A program made the translations under genes and the position numbers. Shown one piece after another: positions 43,529 to 52,392 of a stretch of DNA of 64,000 nt (positions are counted from its first letter, which is position 1; every line of letters starts with the position of its first letter). The notes below the pieces were generated by a model. The model saw only the letters and a program-made list of their open reading frames with translations, did no database searches and was not told where the DNA came from. The stretch comes from Sphingomonas sp. FARSPH (GTDB lineage Bacteria; Pseudomonadota; Alphaproteobacteria; Sphingomonadales; Sphingomonadaceae): NCBI RefSeq assembly GCF_003355005.1, contig NZ_CP029985.1, positions 2,750,501 through 2,814,500 of the forward strand, written 5' to 3'.

Positions 43529-44737
43529 ATGAGCGAAGACGAACCGCGCGGTCGTGCGCAGGACGAGGCGGCGAACGCGCGCCGCGACGACGATCGCAGC
43601 AACGACGACGCGCATGGTTCGAACGACACCAAACAAGGCGCTGATGCCGACGCGGAAGACGGCGACCAGCCTGAGGGCGAGGCGAAGAAGAAGCCGTCCG
43701 TCTTCAAGAAGCCATTGTTTTGGGTGATCGTGGTGGTCGTCGTCGCGGCGCTCGTCATCGGCGGCACGCTCTATTATCTCCACGCGCGCCAGTTCGAGAC
43801 GACCGACGATGCCTTCGTCGACACGCATATCGTGCGCATCTCGGCGCAATCGCCGGGCCGGCTCGTCCAGGTCGCCGATCTCGACAATCGGCATGTCGAG
43901 GCGGGGCGGCTGCTCGCCGTTATCGAGCCCTCCGGCCCGGCAGCGCAGCTCGCCGAAGCGCGCGCGAACGTCGTGCAGGCGCAGGCGCAGGTGCAGCAGG
44001 CGCTGGCGCAGGTCTCCGCCGCCATCGCCAATCGCGAACAGGCCGCCGCGGCGGCGCGCGTGCCGCTGGCGCAGGCGATCAAGGCGCAGGCGGACCTTGC
44101 GCGCTACGAAACGCTGCTGCGGCTCGATCCCAATGCGGTCGCCGGCCAGCAACTCGACCAGGCCCGCGCGCAGGCTCGCGCCACCGCAGCCGATGCCGCG
44201 GCCGCCCGGCGTCAGGTGAGCGCCGCGGATGCGCAGGTGACGGTGGCGACGCGGCAGGTCAAATCCGCCGAAGCGGTGGTCGGCGCGCGCCGCGCGCAGG
44301 TGTCGCAGGCGAACACGACGGTCGGCGACCTCCAGATCAAGGCGCCGGTGCCAGGACAGGTCGTCAACCGCCAGGTCAATCTCGGCTCCTACGTCCAGGC
44401 GGGCTCGCAACTGCTCGCGATCGTGCCGGACCGGATGTGGGTCACCGCCAATTTCAAGGAAACGCAGCTCACGCTGATGCGGATCGGCCAACCGGTGACG
44501 ATCAAGGTCGACGCCTATCCCGGCGTAAAGTTCGTCGGCCACGTCGATTCGATCCAGCGCGGCGCGGGACAGGCCTTCGCGCTGCTCCCGCCGCAGAATG
44601 CGACGGGCAATTATGTGAAGGTCGTGCAGCGCGTGCCCGTGCGCATCCTGTTCGACGTGGGCAACGGCAACCCCGATCCGCGCCGCTATCCGATCGGCCC
44701 CGGCATGTCGGTGGTGCCGACCGTCAAGGTCCGCTGA
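43529..44737 (+). CDS. HlyD family secretion periplasmic adaptor (EmrA-like)
   Basis: Membrane-fusion subunit linking an inner-membrane pump to an outer-membrane channel. The 402-residue protein has an acidic N-terminal cytoplasmic tail of about 65 residues rich in Asp/Glu, one membrane helix (PLFWVIVVVVVAALVIGGTL), the lipoyl/barrel half-motifs (TTDDAFVDTHIVRISAQSPG, NTTVGDLQIKAPVPGQVVNR) and a long alpha-hairpin between. YPGVKFVGHVDSIQRGAGQA is the conserved EmrA C-terminal phrase. AAAGGGG precedes the ATG. First gene of the three-gene efflux operon. Confidence 0.92.
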   Translation: MSEDEPRGRAQDEAANARRDDDRSNDDAHGSNDTKQGADADAEDGDQPEGEAKKKPSVFKKPLFWVIVVVVVAALVIGGTLYYLHARQFETTDDAFVDTHIVRISAQSPGRLVQVADLDNRHVEAGRLLAVIEPSGPAAQLAEARANVVQAQAQVQQALAQVSAAIANREQAAAAARVPLAQAIKAQADLARYETLLRLDPNAVAGQQLDQARAQARATAADAAAARRQVSAADAQVTVATRQVKSAEAVVGARRAQVSQANTTVGDLQIKAPVPGQVVNRQVNLGSYVQAGSQLLAIVPDRMWVTANFKETQLTLMRIGQPVTIKVDAYPGVKFVGHVDSIQRGAGQAFALLPPQNATGNYVKVVQRVPVRILFDVGNGNPDPRRYPIGPGMSVVPTVKVR

Positions 44738-44739
44738 GC

Positions 44740-46362
44740 GTGGCGAAGCAGGCGGCCGCGAAACGCGGTGGCGGCGGCGGTGCGGGGGAATGGAGCCCCA
44801 GCCGTTCGGCGGCCGGCCGCTACTCGCCGTGGCTGATCGTCGCGATCATCTCGATCCCGACGTTCATGGAGGTGCTCGACACCTCGATCGCCAACGTCGC
44901 GCTCGATCATATCGCCGGCGGCCTCTCCGTTTCCAGCGATCAGGCGACCTGGGTGCTGACCAGCTACCTCGTCGCCAACGCGATCATCATCCCGATCTCA
45001 GGCTGGCTGTCCGACGCGATCGGGCGCAAGCGTTATTTCCTCATCTCGATCGCGCTGTTCACCCTGTCGTCGCTGCTCTGCGGCCTCGCGCCCAACCTGT
45101 CGACGCTCGTCCTCGCGCGCGTGCTGCAGGGGATCGGCGGCGGCGGCCTCGCGCCGGTCGAACAATCGATCCTCGCCGATACCTTTCCGCCGGCGAAGCG
45201 CGGCATGGCGTTCGCCGCTTTCGCGATCGTCGTCGTGGTGGGGCCGGTGCTGGGGCCGACGCTGGGCGGCTATATCGTCGAATATTCGACGTGGCATTGG
45301 GTGTTCCTCATCAACGTACCCGTCGGCATCGCCGCATGGTTCCTGGTCGAGGTGTTCGTCGACGAACCCGATCAGGTGCAGCAGGACCGCAAGGAGAAGT
45401 TCAAGCACGGTCTGCGCATCGACTACGTCGGCGTCGCGCTCGTCGCGCTGGGGCTCGGTTTCCTCGAAATCACCTTCGACCGCGGCGAGCGGGAAGACTG
45501 GTTCTCCAGCCCGCTGATCCTCGGTTCGGCCATCGTCTCGGCGACCGCGCTCGTCTCGCTCATCGTGTGGGAGCTGAACCACGACGACCCCGTCGTCGAT
45601 CTGCGCCTGCTCAAGAACCGCAATTTCGCGCTGACGATCGGCGTCATGGCGATCACCGGCATGATCCTGTTCGGCACGACGCAGCTGATCCCGCAGATGC
45701 TGCAGCAGGTGCTTGGCTATTCGTCGCTCGACGCGGGCCTCGCGCTGACCGCGGGCGGCGTCGCGACCCTCATCGCGGTGCCGTTCGCGGGCCGGCTGGC
45801 GGGCGTCGTCGATGTGCGCTTCCTGCTGTTCCCGGCGTTGCTCGTACAGGCGGCGGCCTTGTGGAACATGTCCCACCTCAACGCGGACATCACCTTCTGG
45901 GATGCCGCCACTGCGCGCCTCTATCAGGCGATGGCACTGCCGTTCCTGTTCGTGCCGATCAACGCCATCGCCTATGTCGGGCTTCGCCAGAACCAGACGG
46001 CGCAGGCGTCCAGCCTGCTCAACGTCGCGCGCAACCTGGGCGGGACGATCGGGATCAGCCTGTCGCAGACCTTGCTGTCGAACGGGCTGCAGAAGCATCA
46101 GAGCGAATTGGTCCAGCCGCTCAATCCGCTCGATCCCAATTACAACGAATGGCTGGCGACCGCGGGCAAGGCGTTCGGGGGCCAGGGCGATCCGTCGACC
46201 ACGCCGCTCGCCGTGCTCTACAGCCAGGTGCAGCGCCAGGCGTCGATGCTCGCCTTCCTCGACGTGTTCCGCACCCTCATGATCGTCGTGCTCGTCGTCG
46301 CGCCGCTGGTATTGTTGATGCGCGCGAACAAGACGGGCCAGGCCCCGCAGGGAGGACATTGA
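44740..46362 (+). CDS. DHA2-family MFS multidrug transporter (EmrB-like)
   Basis: Proton-driven drug exporter of the 14-helix DHA2 family, 540 residues. Visible features are the first helix with VEVLDTSIANVAL-type text (SIPTFMEVLDTSIANVALDH), ATWVLTSYLVANAIIIPISG, motif A GWLSDAIGRKRYFLISIALF, VLQGIGGGGLAPVEQSIL, and motif C-like GPVLGPTLGGYIVEYSTWHW. The GTG start lies two bases after the adaptor stop and gives a Lys/Gly-rich N-terminus; its stop overlaps the outer-membrane factor start (TGATG). With both neighbours it should form a tripartite pump. Confidence 0.93.
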   Translation: MAKQAAAKRGGGGGAGEWSPSRSAAGRYSPWLIVAIISIPTFMEVLDTSIANVALDHIAGGLSVSSDQATWVLTSYLVANAIIIPISGWLSDAIGRKRYFLISIALFTLSSLLCGLAPNLSTLVLARVLQGIGGGGLAPVEQSILADTFPPAKRGMAFAAFAIVVVVGPVLGPTLGGYIVEYSTWHWVFLINVPVGIAAWFLVEVFVDEPDQVQQDRKEKFKHGLRIDYVGVALVALGLGFLEITFDRGEREDWFSSPLILGSAIVSATALVSLIVWELNHDDPVVDLRLLKNRNFALTIGVMAITGMILFGTTQLIPQMLQQVLGYSSLDAGLALTAGGVATLIAVPFAGRLAGVVDVRFLLFPALLVQAAALWNMSHLNADITFWDAATARLYQAMALPFLFVPINAIAYVGLRQNQTAQASSLLNVARNLGGTIGISLSQTLLSNGLQKHQSELVQPLNPLDPNYNEWLATAGKAFGGQGDPSTTPLAVLYSQVQRQASMLAFLDVFRTLMIVVLVVAPLVLLMRANKTGQAPQGGH

Positions 46363-47870
46363 TGCGCCGCACCATTTCAAAGGCGCTGCCGGGGGTCGCA
46401 GTCGCGCTGATGCTCGCGGGCTGCACGGTCGGTCCGGACTATACCCCGCCGCAGGCAGAGGTGCCGGCCGCGTTCGTCGGACCGCGGAGCGCGGATACGA
46501 CCCCGGTCGCCGACCGCTGGTGGCAGGCTTTCGCCGATCCGAAGCTTGACGATCTCGTCGCGCGCGCTCTCAGCGGATCGCCCGACATCGCGATCGCCGC
46601 ATCCCGCGTCCGGCAGGCGCGGCTGCAGGAGATCGCGGCGCGCGCACAGGGGCTGCCGCAGGTCAATGCCGATGCCAACGTCACGCATATCGAGTTCAGC
46701 AAGAACGCCGGCTTCGCCTCGCTCGCGCGGCTGTTCGGCGGTCAGGCCGGCGGTAGCAGTGGGGCAGGGGGCAGCAACGGGACTAGCGGCGGCATCGCGC
46801 TGCCGGGCAGCGGCATCACCACCTATGCGGCGGGCTTCGACGCCAGCTGGGAACTCGATCTGTTCGGCGGGGTGCGCCGCCAGGTTCAGGGCGCGGTCGC
46901 GCGGACGGAGGCCGCCGAATGGTCCCGCCGGGATGCCGCCACGATCCTGGCCGCGGAGGTCGCGCAGGGCTATTTCGCGCTGCGCTTTGACCAGCAGCAG
47001 ATCGCGATCATCGAGGCGGAGCTGGTGCGCCAGCGCGGTGCGCTGAAGATCGCGGGCGACATCGCACGCGTCGGCCTGGTACCGCCGATCGACGTGACGC
47101 GCCAGCGCGGCACGATCACCGCGGCAGAGGCGCGGCTGCAACCGATCCGCGCCGACATCGCGGTTCGGCGCCACGCGCTGGCGCTGTTGCTGGGCCAGGC
47201 GCCCGGCGCGCTCGATGGCGAGCTTGCGGACATCCCCGCGACGACCGCGATGCCGCCGGTGCCGACGATCCCGGCGGGCCTGCCCTCCGATCTGCTGCGC
47301 CGCCGCCCCGATGTGCGGGCCGCCGAGCGCAACCTCGCCGCGGCGACGGCGGACATCGGCGTCGCGGTCGCGGACCTCTATCCGCGTTTCAGCCTGACCG
47401 GCATGGCGCAATTGCTGTCCACGGCGCTCGCCAACCTGTTCACGGGCAACAGCCTGCAACTGACGGGTACCGGCGCGGCGCAATTCCCGTTGCTCGATTG
47501 GGGGCGGCGCAAGGCGACCGTCGGCCTACGCAAGGAAGCGCGAGAACAGGCGTATCTGCAATATCGGCAGACCGTCCTGCAGGCGCTGCGCGATGTCGAG
47601 GATGCCCTCGTCCAGGTTGACGCCGAGCGGAGCCGGCGCGTGGTGCTGATGCGCGCGGTGGGCGATGCCGATGCCAGCCTGCACGCGATCACCGCGCAAT
47701 ATCGCAGTGGCTTCGTCGCGCAGGACGCGGTGCTCAATGCAGAGGCGCAATTGCTGTCGACGCGCGAACAGGTCGCGACGAGCGATGCGCAGCTGCGCCA
47801 GCAGACGATCGCCTTGGCCAAGGCTTTGGGCGGCGGATGGGAAGCCGCGGTCCCCGCGTCGGCGCCCTGA
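46362..47870 (+). CDS. efflux transporter outer membrane factor (NodT/OprM type)
   Basis: Trimeric channel-tunnel lipoprotein completing the tripartite pump. The 502-residue precursor has a lipoprotein signal with lipobox LMLAGC (acylated Cys about residue 21) followed by TVGPDYTPPQ, the RND-OMF wording WWQAFADPKLDDLVARALSG, FDASWELDLFGGVRRQVQGA, LPSDLLRRRPDVRAAERNLA, ADIGVAVADLYPRFSLTG, and QFPLLDWGRRKATVGLRKEA. There is a Gly/Ser-rich insert (GGQAGGSSGAGGSNGTSGG). GGAGG lies just before the start. The rest of the family is normal in length. Confidence 0.93.
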   Translation: MRRTISKALPGVAVALMLAGCTVGPDYTPPQAEVPAAFVGPRSADTTPVADRWWQAFADPKLDDLVARALSGSPDIAIAASRVRQARLQEIAARAQGLPQVNADANVTHIEFSKNAGFASLARLFGGQAGGSSGAGGSNGTSGGIALPGSGITTYAAGFDASWELDLFGGVRRQVQGAVARTEAAEWSRRDAATILAAEVAQGYFALRFDQQQIAIIEAELVRQRGALKIAGDIARVGLVPPIDVTRQRGTITAAEARLQPIRADIAVRRHALALLLGQAPGALDGELADIPATTAMPPVPTIPAGLPSDLLRRRPDVRAAERNLAAATADIGVAVADLYPRFSLTGMAQLLSTALANLFTGNSLQLTGTGAAQFPLLDWGRRKATVGLRKEAREQAYLQYRQTVLQALRDVEDALVQVDAERSRRVVLMRAVGDADASLHAITAQYRSGFVAQDAVLNAEAQLLSTREQVATSDAQLRQQTIALAKALGGGWEAAVPASAP

Positions 47871-48242
47871 TCCAGCGCCCTTATACGCCTAACGTGCGAC
47901 CGGTCGCTGGCCCGGGCCGATCATTGCGCGTGAGGATGGATGAGATGCCGCGTGTCCACCGGCTTCACGCGAGCACTTCCGGGATGGGATTGGCGGCGAT
48001 TATCGGCCCGGCCGTCACGCTGACGACCGGGCCGACGAATCGGTTTACCAGGGCTTGATGTCGACCCCGATGACCATCTTGATGATGAGCGCCAGCATTT
48101 GCTTTCTCCCTTATGGTGCACCCCGAGGGACGCACCGGTCATAGTTAATCCTTCGTTCACCAAATTACAATTGCCTTCGCATGTGCGGGGGCCGCGTTGA
48201 TTAATGCAATCTTAGGGTCTGCGCGCGTACGCCGGCACGGTG
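47871..48242. other. intergenic stretch with a candidate micro-ORF
   Basis: About 370 bases between the efflux operon and the EAL gene. Apart from the 17-codon leftward ORF at 48045-48098, I see no terminator, RNA gene or repeat that I can support. A longer leftward frame (47921-48163) starting after GAAGGA overlaps the micro-ORF and looks non-coding. Confidence 0.4.
48045..48098 (-). CDS. candidate 17-residue hydrophobic peptide
   Basis: ORF encoding MLALIIKMVIGVDIKPW, preceded by GGGAG with a seven-base spacer before ATG, which is better than most ribosome binding sites in this window. The peptide is amphipathic or membrane-seeking with Lys at positions 7 and 15. It could be a free-standing membrane peptide or a leader peptide. 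Length alone makes chance occurrence possible. Confidence 0.35.
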   Translation of the reverse strand: MLALIIKMVIGVDIKPW

Positions 48243-49532
48243 ATGAGCCCTGCGCCACGCCCGGTCGGAACCGTCGATGCATCCGTGGTGCCGGAAGCGG
48301 AGACGATTCATTGCCACCTCCTCGTCGAGGTCGCGAATTTCGCCGCGCTGCGCCGCCGGCTGGGCTGCATCCGTGCCGATCTGCTCGCAGGCCTTGCCGC
48401 CGAACGATTGGGCCGGCTGCTGCCGACCGCGAGCGTCGCCGGGGTCGGCCGCGCGCTGGTCGCCTGCCAGTTCCGCAGCACCAGCGGCGAGGACCTCGAC
48501 CGGCGCATCGCCGCGATCGAAGCGGGCTTCGCGCGTCCGTTCCTGATCGACGAAGCGTCGGTGAAGATCGAACTGACCTTTGGCGCGGCCAGCGGCCCGA
48601 GCGGGGTCGACGACGTCACGCTGGTCGAACAGGCGGAAGCCGCGCTTGCCGAGGCACGCACCGCCTATCGCGCGGTCCGCCACGATGTCGCGCCGCGTGC
48701 GCAGGGCGACGTCGTGCGCATCGCGCGCGAACTCGACCATGCGATCGACGCGGGCGATCTCGTGCTGATGTACCAGCCAAAGGTGCATGTGCGCCGGCAG
48801 GAGATCACGAGCGCAGAGGCGCTGGTCCGTTGGCGCCATCCCGAACGCGGCCTGGTGATGCCCGGTGAGTTCGTGCCCGTCGCCGAGCAATGCCAGCTGA
48901 TCGACCGCATGACTTTGTGGACGATCCGCCGCGTGATCGCAGATCAGGAGATACTGGCGAGCCGCGGTCATGCGTTGCGGCTGTTCATCAACATCTCCGG
49001 CCAGCTGCTCGCCGATCCCGCCTTCGTTGACGAGGCGTGCCGCCTGGTCGGCAGCAGCGACGCGAAGCTCGGCTTCGAGATCACCGAAACCTCTGTCATC
49101 CGCGATCCCGAAAGCGCGATCGCCAACCTGCAGCGGTTCGCCGATTTCGGCATCACCATCGCGATCGACGACTATGGCGCCGGCCTGTCGTCGCTCGCCT
49201 ATCTGAAGCAACTGCCCGCGCGCGAGCTGAAGATCGACAAGCTCTTCGTGACGCAGCTGACGAGCTCGAACCGCGATCCGCTGATCGTCCGCTCTACGAT
49301 CGACCTCGCGCACGCGCTGGAGATGGAAGTGGTCGCAGAAGGTGTCGAGACGCACGCTGCGCTGGCGCTGCTCACCGTCATGGGGTGCGACATGGTGCAG
49401 GGCTATCTGATCAGCCGGCCCGTGCCGCTGGATGCGCTCGTCGCCTATCTGAACGAAGGCGCCTATCGACGGCCGGGCCCCGACCCGTTGACGATGTTCG
49501 GCGGACTGAATCCGGTTCGCCGGGAGGCATGA
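48243..49532 (+). CDS. EAL domain protein with degenerate GGDEF-like N-terminus
   Basis: Predicted cyclic-di-GMP phosphodiesterase, 429 residues. The C-terminal EAL domain has ALVRWRHP preceded by SAEAL (Glu about 192), INISGQLLADPAFVD, FEITETSVIRDP, IAIDDYGAGLSSLAYLKQLP, LKIDKLFV and AEGVETHAALALL, so the catalytic set is essentially complete (DDYGAG for the usual DDFGTG). Residues 20-150 follow the spacing of a GGDEF domain (VEVANFAALRRRLGCIRADL) but the GGDEF loop reads GRALVACQF, so it should be inactive or serve as a GTP sensor. The stop overlaps the kinase start. A GTG three bases upstream is an alternative start. Confidence 0.9.
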   Translation: MSPAPRPVGTVDASVVPEAETIHCHLLVEVANFAALRRRLGCIRADLLAGLAAERLGRLLPTASVAGVGRALVACQFRSTSGEDLDRRIAAIEAGFARPFLIDEASVKIELTFGAASGPSGVDDVTLVEQAEAALAEARTAYRAVRHDVAPRAQGDVVRIARELDHAIDAGDLVLMYQPKVHVRRQEITSAEALVRWRHPERGLVMPGEFVPVAEQCQLIDRMTLWTIRRVIADQEILASRGHALRLFINISGQLLADPAFVDEACRLVGSSDAKLGFEITETSVIRDPESAIANLQRFADFGITIAIDDYGAGLSSLAYLKQLPARELKIDKLFVTQLTSSNRDPLIVRSTIDLAHALEMEVVAEGVETHAALALLTVMGCDMVQGYLISRPVPLDALVAYLNEGAYRRPGPDPLTMFGGLNPVRREA

Positions 49533-51943
49533 GGATGCGACGGTTCGTCGCGGCGGTGCTTCTCCTCGCGACGATCGCCGGCCATTCGACGGCCGCGCTG
49601 GCCGCCAGTGGCGTACGGGGGCGCTTCGATGGGATCATCGGAGCGACCAAGGCGGCCATGCTCAGCGATCCGAAGCTTGCCGCGGACATGGCGCTCCGAG
49701 CCGAACGGTCTGCCGATGCCGCACCGCCCTCTCGTGATCGCGATGTGATGCGGGCGACGGCACGATGGCTGCGGGGCGAGGCGCTGCTGCGCGTCAACGA
49801 CATGGCCGCTGCCAAGCCCCTGATCGCGTCCGCGGTTGAACTAGCGCAAAAGGTCGCACCCGGATCATCGCTTCTCGGCGAAGCGCTGCTGACCAAGGGT
49901 TGGATCAACAGCGTCGAGGTAAGGCCGGCGGAGGCCTTGGACAATTACCAGACGGCGTTCCGTATCTTTCAGCGTGCCGGTGAAGTCCGCAACCAGGCCA
50001 TGGCGCTGCAAGCAATCGGCGCGCTCTACACGACGGGGCGCGACTATGCCGGCGCACTGAAATATTATGAACAGTCGATCGACATTTATGATGCCGATCC
50101 TAATCTGTTGCTCTCCGCGTACAACAATCGGGGAAATCTGCTTCGCGAACTTAAACGTTATCGGGAGTCGGAACAGCAATTCCATCAAGCTTTGGCGCTG
50201 GCGGAAAGGCTGCATAGCGGATTGTTGCGAACCATGGTGCTGGGCAACATCGCCGAAACGCAACTGGCGGGCGGCAACGTCCACGGAGCGCAGCGGAACA
50301 TCGACGAAGCGCTGCATTTGGCCCGCAAGGCGGAGGCGTCGGGATTTCGACCATTGCTCGAAGCGCTCGCGGCGCAGGCTGCCTTGCAGCGTGGCGACCT
50401 GCCTTCGGCCGAACGATTGATCGGCCGTCGCTTCGCGGGGCAAGAGCTCACCAAGACAACCGTGCTCGATCGCACGGCGCACAAGACCGCCTACGACATC
50501 TATCGCGCGGCGGGGCGCGACGACCTGGCGCTCGCGCATCTCGCCGCGCTGAAGCGGCTGGACGACGAGGCGACCGATCTTGCCCGCTCGACCAGCGCCG
50601 CGCTGATGGCGGCGCGGTTCGATTTCGCGAACCAGGAACTGCGCATCGCCAATCTTCAGCGCGACGAGGCGCGGCGCGGCATCGCCTATGCGCAGGCGCG
50701 CGCGAAGACGCAGCAGACGATCTTCGTCATCGCCGGCGCCGCGACCGCGCTCGTCATCGCCCTGCTGGCGGTCGGTCTGTTCACCATCCGCCGCAGCCGC
50801 AACCAGGTACGCGCCGCCGCGGTCGACCTTGCGGTCACCAACAGCGCGCTCGCCAAGGCGCTCGCCGCGAAGACGGAATTTCTCGCGACGACCAGCCACG
50901 AAATCCGCACACCGCTGAACGGCATCCTCGGCATGACGCAGGTGATGCTTGCCGATCCCGGCTTGCCGCGCGACATCCGCGACCGCGTCGGCATCGTGCA
51001 CGGCGCCGGGGTGACGATGCGCGCGCTCGTCGACGACATCCTCGACGTCGCGAAAATGGAAACCGGCAATCTGACGATCGAGGTCGCGCCGTTCGATCTC
51101 GCCGCGATGCTCGTCGATGCCAGCCGGATGTGGGAGGAGCAGGCGCGGGCCAAGGGCATCGGCTTTACGCGCGACCTGACGCAGGCGCCCGCACGGATCA
51201 TGGGCGATGTCGCACGGCTGCGGCAGATCGTCTTCAACCTCATGTCGAACGCCCTCAAATTTACCGAGACGGGCAGCGTCACGGTGCACGCCGCGGCCGT
51301 CGGCGACCGGCTGCGCATCGTCGTCGCGGATACCGGCATCGGCATCGCGCCCGACAAACGCGACCATATCTTCGAAACCTTCCGCCAGGCGGACACCAGC
51401 ACGACGCGCCGCTTCGGCGGCACGGGGCTGGGCCTTGCCATCTGTCGCAACCTCGCCCGTGCGATGGACGGAGACGTCACGGTCGAAAGCGAGCCCGGGG
51501 TCGGTTCGCGCTTCACGGTCGACCTGCCCTTGACCCTCGCCGACCCGACGCAGGCCGATTCGCCGGTCGTCGGCACGGAGGCGATGCTGATCGTCGATCG
51601 CAACCCGATCACGCGCGCGATGCTGAAGTCGATCGTGGAGGCGCAGGGCGCGGAAGTGGCGCTCGCGGGGACGCTCGACGCCGCGATCGAACGGCTTGCG
51701 GCGGGGGGTGTGGCCCGACTGCTCGTCGACGAAGCCGTTCTGGGCGGGGGTGACGTCATGGCGGCGAACCTGCACCGGTTGCGCGATGCCGCGGGTGGGC
51801 GGCCGATCGCGCTGCTGGCCGGAAATGCGCCGGATTGGCCCGCGGCCGATATGTCCGTTATTGCCAAGCCGATCAGCGCCAAAGCGCTCGCAGACATGCT
51901 GTTTCCGGTCGGCAATCTGCCGCTTGTGTCGCAGGCGGCATGA
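49529..51943 (+). CDS. TPR-containing membrane sensor histidine kinase with C-terminal receiver-like domain
   Basis: An 804-residue sensor. Signal-like N-terminus (FVAAVLLLATIAGHSTAALA), a periplasmic array of TPR-type helices (about residues 60-380, including GRDYAGALKYYEQSIDIYDA), one membrane helix (FVIAGAATALVIALLAVGLF, about 400-420), then the HisKA domain with phospho-accepting His in ATTSHEIRTPLNGILGM (about 457), and the ATPase boxes IVFNLMSNALKFTETG, VVADTGIGIAPDKRD, IFETFRQAD and FGGTGLGLAI. The C-terminal 110 residues are receiver-like: LIVDRNPITRAML, LLVDEAVLGGG and VIAKPIS keep an Asp and the Lys, but one acid-pocket residue is Arg. The ATG overlaps the EAL stop; the ATG at 49535 has better spacing from GGGAGG. 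Confidence 0.9.
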   Translation: MRMRRFVAAVLLLATIAGHSTAALAASGVRGRFDGIIGATKAAMLSDPKLAADMALRAERSADAAPPSRDRDVMRATARWLRGEALLRVNDMAAAKPLIASAVELAQKVAPGSSLLGEALLTKGWINSVEVRPAEALDNYQTAFRIFQRAGEVRNQAMALQAIGALYTTGRDYAGALKYYEQSIDIYDADPNLLLSAYNNRGNLLRELKRYRESEQQFHQALALAERLHSGLLRTMVLGNIAETQLAGGNVHGAQRNIDEALHLARKAEASGFRPLLEALAAQAALQRGDLPSAERLIGRRFAGQELTKTTVLDRTAHKTAYDIYRAAGRDDLALAHLAALKRLDDEATDLARSTSAALMAARFDFANQELRIANLQRDEARRGIAYAQARAKTQQTIFVIAGAATALVIALLAVGLFTIRRSRNQVRAAAVDLAVTNSALAKALAAKTEFLATTSHEIRTPLNGILGMTQVMLADPGLPRDIRDRVGIVHGAGVTMRALVDDILDVAKMETGNLTIEVAPFDLAAMLVDASRMWEEQARAKGIGFTRDLTQAPARIMGDVARLRQIVFNLMSNALKFTETGSVTVHAAAVGDRLRIVVADTGIGIAPDKRDHIFETFRQADTSTTRRFGGTGLGLAICRNLARAMDGDVTVESEPGVGSRFTVDLPLTLADPTQADSPVVGTEAMLIVDRNPITRAMLKSIVEAQGAEVALAGTLDAAIERLAAGGVARLLVDEAVLGGGDVMAANLHRLRDAAGGRPIALLAGNAPDWPAADMSVIAKPISAKALADMLFPVGNLPLVSQAA

Positions 51944-52001
51944 GGCGTAGACGCGCGGATATGCCTTCGCCGGTCGCGCCATTCGGGCCAGAAAAACGCC
52001 C

Positions 52002-52388
52002 ATGAACGTCCTCTTCATCGAAGACGACCGGATGAACCGCCGGGTCGTTCGCGATATGCTCGACGTTGCCGGTGCGACGATGGATGAGGCGGAAAGCGCG
52101 GAGGAGGGGCTGCGCAAGCTTACCGCCCAGCCTTACGACATGCTGCTCGTAGACCTGCGCATGCCCGGCATGGACGGCATCACCGCGATCCGCCACGTCC
52201 GTGCGCGTGACGACGATCGCGCCGCGGTGCCGATCATCGTCATCACCGCTGACACCGCGCTCGACCTGCGCGAACGCTGCCTGGAAGCCGGCGCGGACGA
52301 GGTGCTGTTCAAACCCGTCGCGATGGACGCGCTGTTCGAGGCGATGGGCCGCATCCTCGCGCGCGACGGCGGCGGGATGATCCGCTGA
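52002..52388 (+). CDS. stand-alone response regulator (receiver domain)
   Basis: Single-domain receiver, 128 residues, likely the phosphorylation partner of the kinase 58 bases upstream. The acidic pocket FIEDDRMNRR, the phospho-acceptor Asp 51 in LLVDLRMPGMDG, the Thr in IIVITADTALDL and the Lys in VLFKPVAM are all present. There is no output domain, so it may act through protein contacts or phosphorelay, for example on the EAL protein or a downstream phosphotransferase. Four bases separate its stop from the convergent methyltransferase stop. Confidence 0.92.
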   Translation: MNVLFIEDDRMNRRVVRDMLDVAGATMDEAESAEEGLRKLTAQPYDMLLVDLRMPGMDGITAIRHVRARDDDRAAVPIIVITADTALDLRERCLEAGADEVLFKPVAMDALFEAMGRILARDGGGMIR

Positions 52389-52392
52389 CCGG

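Noticed and set aside
44790..47870. A 1026-codon rightward frame spanning two genes
   Set aside because: The first half is an out-of-frame shadow of the MFS transporter; only the outer-membrane factor part from 46362 is coding.
47921..48163. Eighty-codon leftward ORF with GAAGGA before ATG
   Set aside because: Its sequence after the first residues is Arg/Ser-rich noise, and it overlaps the better-supported 17-codon ORF.
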